Source: an uncultured Robinsoniella sp. (GTDB taxonomy: Bacteria; Bacillota; Clostridia; Lachnospirales; Lachnospiraceae). From it: a stretch of DNA of 64,000 nt. Position 1 is the stretch's first letter. Each line of letters starts with the position of its first letter. Where the stretch lies: assembly GCA_900540475.1 (NCBI GenBank), contig UQGG01000032.1:1-64000 (forward strand), written 5' to 3'. The position numbers and the translations under genes were made by a program. Below, one piece after another: positions 9,362 through 18,733 of the stretch. The notes under the pieces are model-generated. The model saw only the letters and a program-made list of their open reading frames with translations, did no database searches and was not told where the DNA came from.

Positions 9362-10018
9362 TTACTCCCAGGAAAATCCGATCCCGTCCAGAAATGCCTT
9401 TGCTACAATCATATGCCCCTGTACATTGGGATGCACACGGTCGCTGCAGATGATGTATGGGGAGAGTTCTTCCAAAAACGCATCTATTTTCTTCTGCACA
9501 TCCACATATAACAATCCGTGGCTTGCAGCCGTTTCCCTGGCAATATCAGCATATTCATCAACCATCCTGCGCATTGGATCCTGTCTGTTGGGTTCAATCA
9601 TAAAAGGACTCATAATAAAAATATCTTTTACTTTTGGCTTTGTTTCTGTAATCAGTTCATCATAGATCCTTCTGTACTCCTCCGTACTGACCTGTTCTGT
9701 CTGCTGCAGGACTCCGTCAAAATGCCTCCACACATCGTTTATCCCAATCATGACCGACACATAATCCGGCTTTAAGTCCAGAACATCTTTTTGCCAGCGT
9801 TTCTTCAGATCCCGGATCGTATTGCCGTTGACTCCTTTATTTGCAACCATAATGCCATAAGACGGTGCAAGTCCCGTCAGACATGCATTTACAAGATTTA
9901 CATACCCGTCACCAAAAGATCCCCATCCTGCCGGTGTGGCATTATAGTCCCTTCCGCAGTCTGTTATAGAATCTCCAATCATGACTAATCTGCTTCTTTT
10001 TTCCAGTCTCATATTCAT
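9362..10018 (-). CDS. SGNH/GDSL-family hydrolase, probable carbohydrate acetylesterase
   Basis: A 218-residue SGNH hydrolase with no signal peptide. Block I has the nucleophile in MIGDSITDCG, block II the Gly in KGVNGNTI, block III the Asn in IGINDVW, and block V the catalytic Asp and His in CSDRVHPN. The length is normal for the rhamnogalacturonan/xylan acetylesterase-like branch. It is the last gene after the permease-permease-binding protein-GH42 set, so removal of acetyl groups from imported oligosaccharides is the likely job; galactose in plant xyloglucan is often acetylated. The ATG at 10018 has AGGAGG five bases upstream; ATG at 10012 is an alternative. A short family A hairpin lies in the gap before it. 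Confidence 0.85.
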   Translation of the reverse strand: MNMRLEKRSRLVMIGDSITDCGRDYNATPAGWGSFGDGYVNLVNACLTGLAPSYGIMVANKGVNGNTIRDLKKRWQKDVLDLKPDYVSVMIGINDVWRHFDGVLQQTEQVSTEEYRRIYDELITETKPKVKDIFIMSPFMIEPNRQDPMRRMVDEYADIARETAASHGLLYVDVQKKIDAFLEELSPYIICSDRVHPNVQGHMIVAKAFLDGIGFSWE

Positions 10019-10037
10019 TCATCCTCCTGTTTTACCA

Positions 10038-10108
10038 GATCCTGTTTGAAAAGTCATTCCCGCAAACTGGAATGCATAGCCGATAGAAAGCATTTTTCAA
10101 ACACGCTC
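10038..10108 (-). repeat. Family A short hairpin repeat, copy A3
   Basis: The right end, TTTTTCAAACACGCTC, pairs with GATCCTGTTTGAAAA at the left. The inner sequence GAAAGCA corresponds to TGCTTTC of the other copies when read on the minus strand. It lies between the GH42 and SGNH genes of one operon and would form a hairpin in their transcript. Confidence 0.55.
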
Positions 10109-10152
10109 CTGTGCAAATTTTGTGTAGAATTTCTAAACTTATACCCATGCAT

Positions 10153-10172
10153 ACCGCAGACGGGTCTGCGGT
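10153..10172. other. Short perfect GC hairpin between GH42 and SGNH genes
   Basis: ACCGCAGA and TCTGCGGT form an eight-base-pair stem with a four-base loop. It lacks a T tract, so it is more likely an mRNA stabiliser or attenuator than a terminator. Confidence 0.4.
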
Positions 10173-10185
10173 ACTGCTTCAATAG

Positions 10186-10215
10186 AAAGTATGGAACGCT
10201 TTTGTTCCATACTTT
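10186..10215 (-). terminator. Hairpin overlapping the GH42 stop codon
   Basis: AAAGTATGGAAC pairs perfectly with GTTCCATACTTT around a six-base loop, giving a 12-bp stem that touches the stop codon at 10214-10216. It may cause partial termination before the SGNH gene. Confidence 0.55.
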
Positions 10216-12234
10216 ATTCATCCTGCCTTTTTAAGATCTTAACATCTCTGCCCGGCAGCATGATCATTTCTCCTACATTATAAACCTGACCGGTGAGTAA
10301 TTCCACAAATTTTTCCGCAGCAGTTATCTTCTTTTCCTGAGCAGCGTGGTTCATTAAGAAGATATAAGCCCCGTTTCCATTCCGGCGTTCTGCCGCTTCT
10401 ACTTCTTTTGGTGTCTCCATTACAGGACGTATTCCTGCCTGCTGCAGTATTTCCCCTAAAAATCTGGCGTAGAAACCGTCGTCTGACCTGGTTCCCACAT
10501 AATATGCCTGTCCCTGCCCGAAAAAATTCCTGGTTATAACGGGAGTACCCTTATAAAAGTCTGTTTCATATACGCCAAGGACTTCAGCACCTTCTGTATG
10601 AATGATATCACATAGTATTTTTGCGGGATACTGCCCCCTTCCATAGTAAAATCTGTTTTCCGCTCCAAAGGAAAGGGCATCGGTTTCTTCCACCCAAATT
10701 CCCAGGATATCTCTGAGTCTGCCGGGATAGCCGCCTGTAATGACCAGATCATATTCATCTACAATCCCGCTAAAATAGGTTACAATCAAGATTCCCCCGC
10801 TTTGGGTAAAGCTGCGCAGTTTTTCATCTACGCCCGGTTTGGTCATATAAAGCAGCGGCACAATCACCACTTTATAATGGCTCAGATCTTCTTTGGTTCC
10901 TACAATATCGGTTGCAATATTCATTTCATGCAGCGTTTCGTAATAGCTTCGTACCTCATCATAATATTTAAGTTCACAGCTGGGTCCGGCTGAATATTCC
11001 ACTGCCCACCAGTTTTCCCAGTCAAAGAGTATTGCCGTCTCAGCCGGTGTCCTTCCGCCCAACAGTTCCCCGCCAAGCTTCTCCAACTCTTTCCCAAGCG
11101 CCGCCGTTTCCCGGAACACACGGGTATTTTCATGTCCTGCATGGTCAATCACCGCTCCATGGAATTTTTCGCAGGCTCCGATACTTCTTCTCATCTGGAA
11201 GAACATGACGGCATCTGCTCCGTGGGCAATCGCCTGGTAGCTCCAAAGGCGCATAATCCCCGGTCTTTTCAGGGCGTTATATGCCTGCCAGTTTGTAACG
11301 CTGGGGGTCTGCTCCATTAGCACAAAAGGATTCCCTCCCTTTAATCCCCGCATTAAATCGTGGGACAGCGCCATCTGTGCCCTGGAATCCTGGTTGGACG
11401 GATAGCTGTCCCATGAAATGAAATCCATGCTTTCAGACCATTTCCGGTAATCCAGATTTTTATAAAATCCCATGAGGTTAGTCGTAACCGGTAAATCCGG
11501 CGTAAACTCTTTTACTGCCCGATACTCTGCTTCAAAGCAGTGCTGCATGCTTTCGGAATTGAATCTGCGGTAATCCAGGGAAATTCCCTGGAACATAGTC
11601 CGCTCATCTCCAAAATGTTCGCTCAATAAATTAGGCAGTACAATTTCATCCCAGTCGTAAAAAGTGTGCCCCCAGAATGCCGTATTCCATGATCGGTTCA
11701 AGGCATCCAGAGTATGATACCTGCCTTTCAGCCATTCCCGGAATGCCTCCTCACACTGCCCGCAATAGCACTCCCCTCCGTATTCATTGGATATATGCCA
11801 TGCCACAATATTCTCATAATTCTGATACCTTTTAGCCAGTTCCCTTGCCAGACGTACCGAATATTTCCGGTATGTGGGGCTATTGGGGCAGGAATTATGC
11901 CTGCCCCCAAACTTCGTTTCTTACCGTCTGCTTCTGTGCGTAATATGTCGGGATACCGTTTAGCCATCCATGCGGGATGGGCACCCGTAGACGTAGCCAG
12001 GCACACCTTCAATCCATTTTTCTTTACCAGATCCATGATTTTATCCAGCCTGTCAAAGGAATAACTTTCTTCATCCTTCTGAAGCGCCGCCCAGTTAAAT
12101 ACATTCAATGTGACAATATCAATCCCTGCGAGAGCAAACAGCCGCATATCTTCTTCCCAGACACTTTCTTCCCACTGCTCCGGATTATAGTCACCGCCAT
12201 ACAATATTTTTTCCGCTTTATCACTATATGTCAT
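10214..12234 (-). pseudogene. GH42 beta-galactosidase, disrupted by a one-base frameshift
   Basis: Two frames together give a near full-length GH42 protein of about 673 residues. The N-terminal part (12234 to about 11910) has ILYGGDYNPEQW and TLNVFNWA. The C-terminal part has the acid/base in WHISNEYGGECYCGQC, the zinc-site cysteines and the nucleophile in LMEQTPS. The break falls at 11903-11916, where the minus strand reads AAACGAAGTTTGGGGGC. One extra base, for instance an A giving KKRKFGGRHNSCPN, restores the family consensus with no other damage. GH42 enzymes release beta-galactose (sometimes alpha-arabinopyranose) from oligosaccharides in the cytoplasm. The ATG at 12234 follows AGGGGG. 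A sequencing error next to the G run is as plausible as a true mutation, because both halves remain well conserved. Confidence 0.85.
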
Positions 12235-12246
12235 ATTTATCCCCCT

Positions 12247-12276
12247 GGAATAGCGCAAGCCGGCTTGTGCTATTCC
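12247..12276 (-). terminator. Intercistronic hairpin between binding-protein and GH42 genes
   Basis: GGAATAGCGCAAGC pairs with GCTTGTGCTATTCC with a two-base loop and one G-U pair. There is no T tract. Such hairpins after binding-protein genes commonly protect the upstream mRNA and lower downstream expression. Confidence 0.6.
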
Positions 12277-14064
12277 TTAATTAGTAGTTTCTGATTCCGG
12301 CGCTGTTTTCAGTATTTCCGTTCTGGAAACCGCCTGGTCTTTTGCATTTTGCATATCCACGGCAAGTACATCCTCGTATCCAAGCCCCAGAACTGTATCC
12401 TGCATTTCTTTCAGCATGCTGTTAAATTCATCTTCCCCGGATGCAAATATCATCTTCCAGGAATAGTCCACAATAGATGCTTTGCACTGGCTTCTTAATG
12501 TGGTAATATTGGAATCTTCTTCCGGTGCAATATAGCCGCTTCCGGGAGCTACCATAATCTGATCGTTGTTCTCCAGATAATCTAACGTTGTTTTTGCACC
12601 CATCTTCTCCTGCCAGTCCATATCCAGTTTCGTCTTATTCTCTTCCAGTACGGAATCCCATAACAGATAATTGTATGCGGAATTAGTATTGGGATCGATG
12701 TCTACCAATGAATTTGTCTTATAATTCAAGGCTGATACGCCATCCTTCCAGGAACCGCCGCCCCATTCTTCCGGAACTGCTACATCATTACTTGGAAGTA
12801 CCTGCTTGCCAAAATCAGTAAGGCAGGGCTTTCCGTCTTTCATTTCCCAGGTCAGGCCTTCCGGACCTGCCGCACCCGAAGATTGCCCATTGATTTCTAT
12901 TCCTTCCGGGGAATACAGCCAGTCAATGAAGTCAGCCAGCCTCTGAGGATCTTCCGCTTTACTTCCAATCGCCATTACACTATTGGAATTGCCTTCTGCA
13001 TAGCATCCGTAAGAAAAGATTTTCATGTCGTCAATAGGTGCCAGCATAAAGCCTTTTCCTTCTTCTTTACGCTCCGGTGTATTGTACATATTCTGTCCAA
13101 GCCATGGCCATGGTGCATATAAGACCTGACCATCTTTGTATTTATTGCCCAGGGTATCGTAATTCTGGGTTGTGGATTCCGGATCTACAAGCCCCATCTG
13201 ATTTGCATCAAAGAAGAACTTCAGCACACGGACATACATAGAATCACTGTCAATTATGCTCTGGTAGTCGGAGCCATCCGCCTTCGCCAGAACAAATCCC
13301 TGCTCATCATAGCCATAGAAGCAGGTTGGCTGCTTTGCATTATTCATCATATTGCCGTCCCAGTCCTTAAACAGGGATATGGCATAAGTCTTTTTACCGG
13401 AGTCACTGGTTGAGCATACCTCCTGCATTTTTTGCAGAACAGGCAGCATGTCCTCCAACGTCTTCATCTGCGGATATCCCGCTTCCTTGTATGCATCCCA
13501 TCTGAAATAAGGACCAAATGTAAGATCCAGACCTTCACTGGGCGTATCAGCCGGCTGTGTGGAGATTTCACTTGGAATAGCCCAGGTTCCTTCTTCCTTC
13601 ACCAGTTTATTCGTTTTGTCAATTGCCGGCTGATAGTTGGCGGTAACCTCTTTATCCTTCAGCAAATCCGTCATATCCATCAGCAGTCCCGCCGTAACCA
13701 GGTTCTGCAGTTTTCCATTTCCGGTGCCCGTAATGATTAAGTCTCCCAGATCCCCTGCTGCAGATCGTGTCTGAAACAGTGTATCGCCTCCTCCTGCAAC
13801 ATTTGGAGCGATGATATTCAGTTCCATATTAAATTTATCTTTCACCACTTTTGCAAACCATCCCGACTGAATCCCCTGGTAATTTGCCAGGCTGTCAAAT
13901 ACGTCTACCGTAATAAAATCCTCATACTTACTGTTTGAGGCTTCTTCCCCAGCCCCTTTACTGCCTGATGATTCCGCAGATTGCTTGCTTTCTCCACCGC
14001 AGCCTGCGAGAACAGATGCTGTCATAGCCATACATAAGAATACACTGATTAATTTCTTTTTCAT
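12277..14064 (-). CDS. ABC transporter extracellular solute-binding lipoprotein
   Basis: A 595-residue protein with a lipoprotein signal: a basic start, a hydrophobic core and the lipobox LAGC at residues 18-21, followed by a Ser/Gly/Glu-rich tether. The body belongs to the large (about 550-600 residue) binding proteins of the LipO/YtcQ type that deliver oligosaccharides to CUT1 permeases. It has no enzymatic motif. AGGAGGTAAG-like spacing precedes the ATG. It follows two permease genes and precedes the GH42 gene, so it is the third gene of the operon. Xyloglucan-type oligosaccharides are the inferred ligand from the neighbouring enzymes; the ligand site itself cannot be read. Confidence 0.9.
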   Translation of the reverse strand: MKKKLISVFLCMAMTASVLAGCGGESKQSAESSGSKGAGEEASNSKYEDFITVDVFDSLANYQGIQSGWFAKVVKDKFNMELNIIAPNVAGGGDTLFQTRSAAGDLGDLIITGTGNGKLQNLVTAGLLMDMTDLLKDKEVTANYQPAIDKTNKLVKEEGTWAIPSEISTQPADTPSEGLDLTFGPYFRWDAYKEAGYPQMKTLEDMLPVLQKMQEVCSTSDSGKKTYAISLFKDWDGNMMNNAKQPTCFYGYDEQGFVLAKADGSDYQSIIDSDSMYVRVLKFFFDANQMGLVDPESTTQNYDTLGNKYKDGQVLYAPWPWLGQNMYNTPERKEEGKGFMLAPIDDMKIFSYGCYAEGNSNSVMAIGSKAEDPQRLADFIDWLYSPEGIEINGQSSGAAGPEGLTWEMKDGKPCLTDFGKQVLPSNDVAVPEEWGGGSWKDGVSALNYKTNSLVDIDPNTNSAYNYLLWDSVLEENKTKLDMDWQEKMGAKTTLDYLENNDQIMVAPGSGYIAPEEDSNITTLRSQCKASIVDYSWKMIFASGEDEFNSMLKEMQDTVLGLGYEDVLAVDMQNAKDQAVSRTEILKTAPESETTN

Positions 14065-14140
14065 ATCTTACCTCCATATATTTATTATATTTTATTTCAT
14101 TTTTCATAGCAAAACAAACTTTCAAAAACTTGACAAAAGA

Positions 14141-15058
14141 TCAGCCTTTTACCGACCCGATCATAATTCCCTTTACAAAATATTTCTGGAAAATCGGATA
14201 AACAAACAGGATCGGCAGTACTACGATAACAGAGACCGTCATCCGGATGGATGTAGGCGTCTGGGTGGTTGCCAGAGCTGCCATATTCAGTGCAGAGCCG
14301 GCGTTATTTTTCACCATGGCAGCCAGGGAGTTCGCCTGGTTGATATACTGGTACAGCAGATACTGCAGAGAATAGAGCTTTTGGTCCGTAATATAAATCA
14401 GGGTATCCTGAAAGGAATTCCACTGGGCAACCGCTGCGAATATTGCTACTGTGGCAAGGATCGGCGTACAGGTCGGCAGAATAATCTTGTAGAAAATCTT
14501 AATAATGCCGGCGCCGTCGATCTCTGCTGCCTCCTGGAGGGATTTGGGAATGGATTCAATGTATGTCTTAACCAGAATAATATTAAAGGGCTGAACAATT
14601 GCCGGAATCACATATACCCAGAACGTATTGGTAAGGTGCAGGGTCTTCATCGTAATAAACATAGGGATCAAACCGGCATTAAAATACATGGTAATGACCA
14701 AAAAACGATACCACAGCTTTCTGTGCCACATTTTTTCCTGGGTAAACATAAATCCCAGAAAAGCCGATGCCAATACCGTGAGTGCCGTTCCCAGCACCGT
14801 TCGTGCCAGAGAGATCAACGCCGCCAGCGGCAGTCCTTTCAGCTGCAGAACCTGCACATAATTTTCAAAATGTATCTTTTGCGGAAGGAAATTGATCATT
14901 CCGTTGGCACTTAAGTCATTGGCACTGATCGTATTTACAATCAGATAGTAAAAGGGATAGGCACAGATTAGTGTGAGCAGCCCAAAAATCAGATAATTAA
15001 ATATATTAAAGGTAACATCTCCTTTTGTAAGATGCTTTTTCTTTTTTACTTCTTTCAT
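14141..15058 (-). CDS. Carbohydrate ABC transporter permease (YtcP-like)
   Basis: A 305-residue integral membrane protein with about six helices and the inner-membrane signature EAAEIDGAGIIKIFYKIILPTCTP (the EAA loop that contacts the ATPase). It is the second permease of the pair. The start at 15058 is chosen because GGAGAAG lies just upstream; a frame extending to 15115 would overlap the preceding permease gene. No ATPase gene accompanies it, which is usual for CUT1 importers of Bacillota that share an MsmX-type ATPase encoded elsewhere. Confidence 0.92.
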   Translation of the reverse strand: MKEVKKKKHLTKGDVTFNIFNYLIFGLLTLICAYPFYYLIVNTISANDLSANGMINFLPQKIHFENYVQVLQLKGLPLAALISLARTVLGTALTVLASAFLGFMFTQEKMWHRKLWYRFLVITMYFNAGLIPMFITMKTLHLTNTFWVYVIPAIVQPFNIILVKTYIESIPKSLQEAAEIDGAGIIKIFYKIILPTCTPILATVAIFAAVAQWNSFQDTLIYITDQKLYSLQYLLYQYINQANSLAAMVKNNAGSALNMAALATTQTPTSIRMTVSVIVVLPILFVYPIFQKYFVKGIMIGSVKG

Positions 15059-15077
15059 TACTTCTCCTTTCCCGCCG

Positions 15078-16028
15078 TTAAATAATGGATTCTCCCCGGG
15101 TCTTTTTAGAAACAAAATTGACGATTACCAGCAGCGTAACACTCACCAGACTTTTCAGCATACTGATGGCGGTTGCCAGGGACAGGCTGTTTCCTGTCAT
15201 GCCGATATTGTAAACGTAAAGGTCCAGAACCTGAATATGTGTCTTGTTAAAGGAATTCTGGAATACAAAATACTGATCCATTCCATTGTTCAGGAAATTG
15301 GCGATGGACAGCATCAGCAATACAAAAAATGTAGGCATCAGGGCAGGAAGCGTAATGTTCCGCATGAGCTGGAAACGATTTGCCCCATCCACTCTGGCTG
15401 CTTCGTACAATTCTGTATCCACACCTGCTATTGAAGCCAGATACATGATAGAGCCCCATCCCAGGCCTTTCCAGGTATTCCATAAAATCATCCAGAGCCA
15501 GGTATGGGAATCACTGTCTAAAAACTTTAATGGTTCCGTGATAACCCCCATATGCTGCAACATGGTATTGGCCATTCCGCTGTTGGAAAAAAGACTGAAT
15601 GCCACAGAATAGACAAGTACCCAGCTGATAAAATTGGGCAGCGTAGTCAGGGTCTGTACCAGGTTTTTAAACCATTTGCACTTGATTTCATTTAAAAAGA
15701 TAGCAAATCCTATTGGCAGTACGGATGTTGCAATCCCCAGTAAACTCATGGCAAATGTATTTCTCATTACCTGCATCAGCTGATCCATCTGGGTTTTGTT
15801 TGCAAATAACGTCTGAAACCACTGAAGTCCCACGAATTCACACTTGGACAGCGGAAGCGGCGGTTTATAATCAAAAAATGCGTAAATCCAACCGTGTAAT
15901 GGAAAATACGAAAATAAAAAACACAGAATAATAAAGGGCAGTACCCAAAAAAACAACTTTTTTCCCTGTCTGCTCTTTGCCTTTTTTTGTCTGCCATCAA
16001 TCGTGGCAGATGTCAAATTCTTCTTCAC
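15078..16028 (-). CDS. Carbohydrate ABC transporter permease (LplB-like)
   Basis: A 316-residue permease with an N-terminal basic cytoplasmic tail, about six transmembrane helices and the EAA loop ELYEAARVDGANRFQLMRNI. It is the first gene of the transport operon. The start is a GTG at 16028 placed seven bases after AGGAGG; an in-frame TTG further upstream at 16046 overlaps that site and is unlikely. The 258-base gap to the divergent YesL-like gene should contain the operon promoter and the binding site of the regulator. Confidence 0.92.
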   Translation of the reverse strand: MKKNLTSATIDGRQKKAKSRQGKKLFFWVLPFIILCFLFSYFPLHGWIYAFFDYKPPLPLSKCEFVGLQWFQTLFANKTQMDQLMQVMRNTFAMSLLGIATSVLPIGFAIFLNEIKCKWFKNLVQTLTTLPNFISWVLVYSVAFSLFSNSGMANTMLQHMGVITEPLKFLDSDSHTWLWMILWNTWKGLGWGSIMYLASIAGVDTELYEAARVDGANRFQLMRNITLPALMPTFFVLLMLSIANFLNNGMDQYFVFQNSFNKTHIQVLDLYVYNIGMTGNSLSLATAISMLKSLVSVTLLVIVNFVSKKTRGESII

Positions 16029-16286
16029 TCTTTTTCCTCCTATCAATTCACATGGAGCAACATACTTTCATGTGGTGCGGTATCTGCATTTATGTTACCA
16101 TTCCTGTGAATTTAGGAATACCTGCAAAATTTCACATGGATCCTGTAAAAATTATATCTTTACGGTCCTATGAATAAAACCTCTAATTTTATCTGTATTT
16201 TTTCTATTATTTTTCCTGTAGACCAATTTCCGCCTCCCCTATAAGATCAGAGTATCTAATAAATGAAAAAGTAGAGGAGAAAACCA

Positions 16287-16910
16287 ATGAAGTTCAATAT
16301 CAACAGTCCAGTATTCCAGTTTATCAACACCTTTTGTGAATTCATTCTGTTAAATATCGTATTCCTGATCTGCTGCCTGCCCGTTTTCACAATCGGAGCT
16401 TCCTTAAGCGCACTGTATCAGGTCACGATACGGGAAGCCAGGGGCGAACATGGCTATATCCTGAAAACCTTCTTCCGGGCATTCCGGGAAAATTTTAAAG
16501 CTGCGACCCTTGCATTTCTATTCTATTTCATTGCCGGGGCTGTTCTTTTATTCAATCTGGTTTTTTGGAATGCAATAGGAACGATGGCTGCCAATGTAAT
16601 ACTGCTGGTTTTGACACTGCTCAGTGCCATGCTGATTATCTCCTTCCTGTATACCTTTCCCCTTATTGCAAGATTTCAAAACCGAATTGCTGTCACGATT
16701 AAAAACTCCTACCGGATTGCCATGGAACACCACCTGCAGACTATAGCTCTTCTCCTGATCCAGGGTATTGCTATATTGCTGTGCATAATGGCAGACCAGA
16801 CTAAACTGTTTATGGTGATCGTGGGATTTGCTTTTATTGCTTATTGTAATTCCTTTTTGTTTGGGAGGGTGTTTGCGGGATATGAAAAAATTGAGGGGGT
16901 AGCCGATTAA
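16287..16910 (+). CDS. YesL-like DUF624 membrane protein
   Basis: A 207-residue protein with about five hydrophobic segments and the DUF624/YesL pattern near the N-terminus (EFILLNIVFLICCLPVFTIG, then LSALY and REARGE). Members travel with YesM/YesN kinases and CUT1 transporters, but their biochemical role is unknown. AGAGGAG precedes the ATG. It is divergent from the permease operon. The last seven codons coincide with the beginning of a family B repeat, which supplies the stop codon. Confidence 0.85.
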   Translation: MKFNINSPVFQFINTFCEFILLNIVFLICCLPVFTIGASLSALYQVTIREARGEHGYILKTFFRAFRENFKAATLAFLFYFIAGAVLLFNLVFWNAIGTMAANVILLVLTLLSAMLIISFLYTFPLIARFQNRIAVTIKNSYRIAMEHHLQTIALLLIQGIAILLCIMADQTKLFMVIVGFAFIAYCNSFLFGRVFAGYEKIEGVAD

Positions 16911-16950
16911 AGACGCTTTGTACACTACCTATCTTACACAAAGCGTATCT
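16890..16950 (+). repeat. Family B repeat, short copy B4, overlapping a gene end
   Basis: The block TTGAGGGGGTAGCCGATTAA matches 31459-31478 and is translated here as the C-terminus of the YesL-like protein. GACGCTTTGT (16912-16921) then pairs with ACAAAGCGT (16938-16946), with CACTACCTATC between, as in copy B1. Confidence 0.6.
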
Positions 16951-16973
16951 ATCAGCAATCCATCCCAATCAAA

Positions 16974-17017
16974 AAACCCGGAGCCTGCCAACTCATCATC
17001 AGCAATACTCCGGGTTT
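16974..17017. terminator. Bidirectional terminator between YesL-like gene and guaB
   Basis: AAACCCGGAG pairs with CTCCGGGTTT, with A residues to the left and T residues to the right. It lies between convergent genes and can serve both. Confidence 0.8.
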
Positions 17018-17100
17018 CACTATTCGTGATTCCTATTTCATTCTGTTTTTTCTATATAAACTTCACAGTTACATCATTCTGATTAACTCAATAAATCCCC

Positions 17101-18609
17101 TTATTTAACAGGTGTAATATTATTGTCTTTTAATACGACATCATGTGCTCCGCCTTCTACAATACTTACGGAGGAAACCAGGGTCAGTCTTGCATCGCGC
17201 TGGAAGTCCGGTATGCTTAAAGCACCGCAGTTGCACATTGTTGAACGTACTTTACTAAGCGTTATGCTCAGGTTGTCATGAAGGCTTCCTGCATATGGTA
17301 CATAGGAGTCAACACCTTCTTCGAAGGAAAGCTTGGATGCTCCGCCCATATCGTATCTCTGCCAGTTTCTGGCTCTTGCGGAACCTTCGCCCCAGTACTC
17401 TTTCATATAATTGCCATTTACCATTACTTTATTTGTCGGGCTTTCATCAAATCTGGAGAAGTATCTGCCCAGCATGCAGAAATCTGCGCCCATAGCAAGT
17501 GCCAGGGTGATATGGTAATCATGTACAATTCCACCGTCAGAACAAATCGGTACATAGATTCCTGTTTCTTCAAAATATTCATCTCTTGCTTTAGCCACTT
17601 CGATAACAGCAGTTGCCTGTCCACGGCCAATTCCTTTTGTTTCACGAGTGATACAGATTGATCCTCCGCCGATACCGATTTTAACAAAGTCAGCACCTGC
17701 TTCCGCCAGGAAACGGAATCCTTCACGGTCAACTACATTTCCTGCACCAACTTTTACGGTATCTCCGTAGTTCTTACGGATGAATTCAATGGTCAGTTTC
17801 TGCCATTCGGAAAATCCTTCCGAGGAGTCAATGCAAAGGATGTCAGCACCTGCTTCTACTAATGCAGGAACACGCTTGTCATAATCTTTTGTATTGATAC
17901 CGGCACCAACGATATAACGTTTGGAAGTATCTAAAAGTTCCAATGGGTTTTCTTTATGGGAATCGTAATCTTTACGGAATACAAAAGCAATCAGCCTCTG
18001 GTTGCTGTCCAGGATTGGAAGGGCATTTAATTTGTGATCCCAGATCACATTATTTGCCTCTTTCAGACTGATACCTTCTTTTGCATAGATTACATTTTCA
18101 ATCGGAGTCATAAATTCAGAAATCCTGGTTGCAGGATCCATACGGCTGACACGGTAATCCCTGCTGGTAACAATACCTACCAGCTTGCCGTTCGCGGTAC
18201 CATCATCGGTTACTGCCACGGTTGCGTGACCGGTCTCGGCTTTCAGCGCCAGAATATCTGCAAGTGTCTGATCCGGTCTTACATTAGAATCACTGGATAC
18301 AAAACCTGCCTTATAATTTTTCACCCTGGTTACCATCTCTGCCTGCTGTTCAATTGTCTGGGAACCATATATAAAGGAAATACCACCTTCTTTGGCTAAT
18401 GCAATTGCCATGTTATCATCGGAAACCGACTGCATGATCGCAGATACAAGCGGAATATTCATGGAAATTGCCGGTTCCTCACCCTTCCTGAATTTCGTTA
18501 TCGGGGTACGTAAGGATGCATTTGCCGGAATACACTGGGCTGAAGAATATCCTGGTACTAATAAATACTCGCTAAAAGTGTGGGATGGTTCGTTGTAATA
18601 GAATGCCAT
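17101..18609 (-). CDS. guaB: IMP dehydrogenase, Tritrichomonas-like type
   Basis: A 502-residue enzyme that oxidises IMP to XMP, the committed step of GMP synthesis. A pair of CBS domains is inserted at about residues 105-225. The catalytic loop is GIGGGSICITRE with the cysteine at residue 319, and the mobile flap has Arg 418-Tyr 419 in NWQRYD. SDGGI and CMLGRYF complete the phosphate site. Most bacterial enzymes read GPGSICTTR at the loop and are about 485 residues long. This sequence, its length and the numbering of its key residues instead resemble the Tritrichomonas foetus enzyme as I remember it. AAGGAG lies ten bases before the ATG, and the gene stands alone. Confidence 0.93.
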   Translation of the reverse strand: MAFYYNEPSHTFSEYLLVPGYSSAQCIPANASLRTPITKFRKGEEPAISMNIPLVSAIMQSVSDDNMAIALAKEGGISFIYGSQTIEQQAEMVTRVKNYKAGFVSSDSNVRPDQTLADILALKAETGHATVAVTDDGTANGKLVGIVTSRDYRVSRMDPATRISEFMTPIENVIYAKEGISLKEANNVIWDHKLNALPILDSNQRLIAFVFRKDYDSHKENPLELLDTSKRYIVGAGINTKDYDKRVPALVEAGADILCIDSSEGFSEWQKLTIEFIRKNYGDTVKVGAGNVVDREGFRFLAEAGADFVKIGIGGGSICITRETKGIGRGQATAVIEVAKARDEYFEETGIYVPICSDGGIVHDYHITLALAMGADFCMLGRYFSRFDESPTNKVMVNGNYMKEYWGEGSARARNWQRYDMGGASKLSFEEGVDSYVPYAGSLHDNLSITLSKVRSTMCNCGALSIPDFQRDARLTLVSSVSIVEGGAHDVVLKDNNITPVK

Positions 18610-18733
18610 TTTATCTTCTCCTTCATTTGATTTTATGTTATATCATAAGACTTTTTTCGGATAAATACAAGGCTTTTTACTCTCAAATTTGATTTTTCGG
18701 CAAATGTCGCAAAATTATTCCCACTTTTGGCTG

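Noticed and set aside
13985..14914. Long open frame (309 codons) on the plus strand across the binding-protein start and permease gene
   Set aside because: It is antisense to two clear genes and has a His/Arg/Gln-rich composition typical of shadow frames. No family is recognised.
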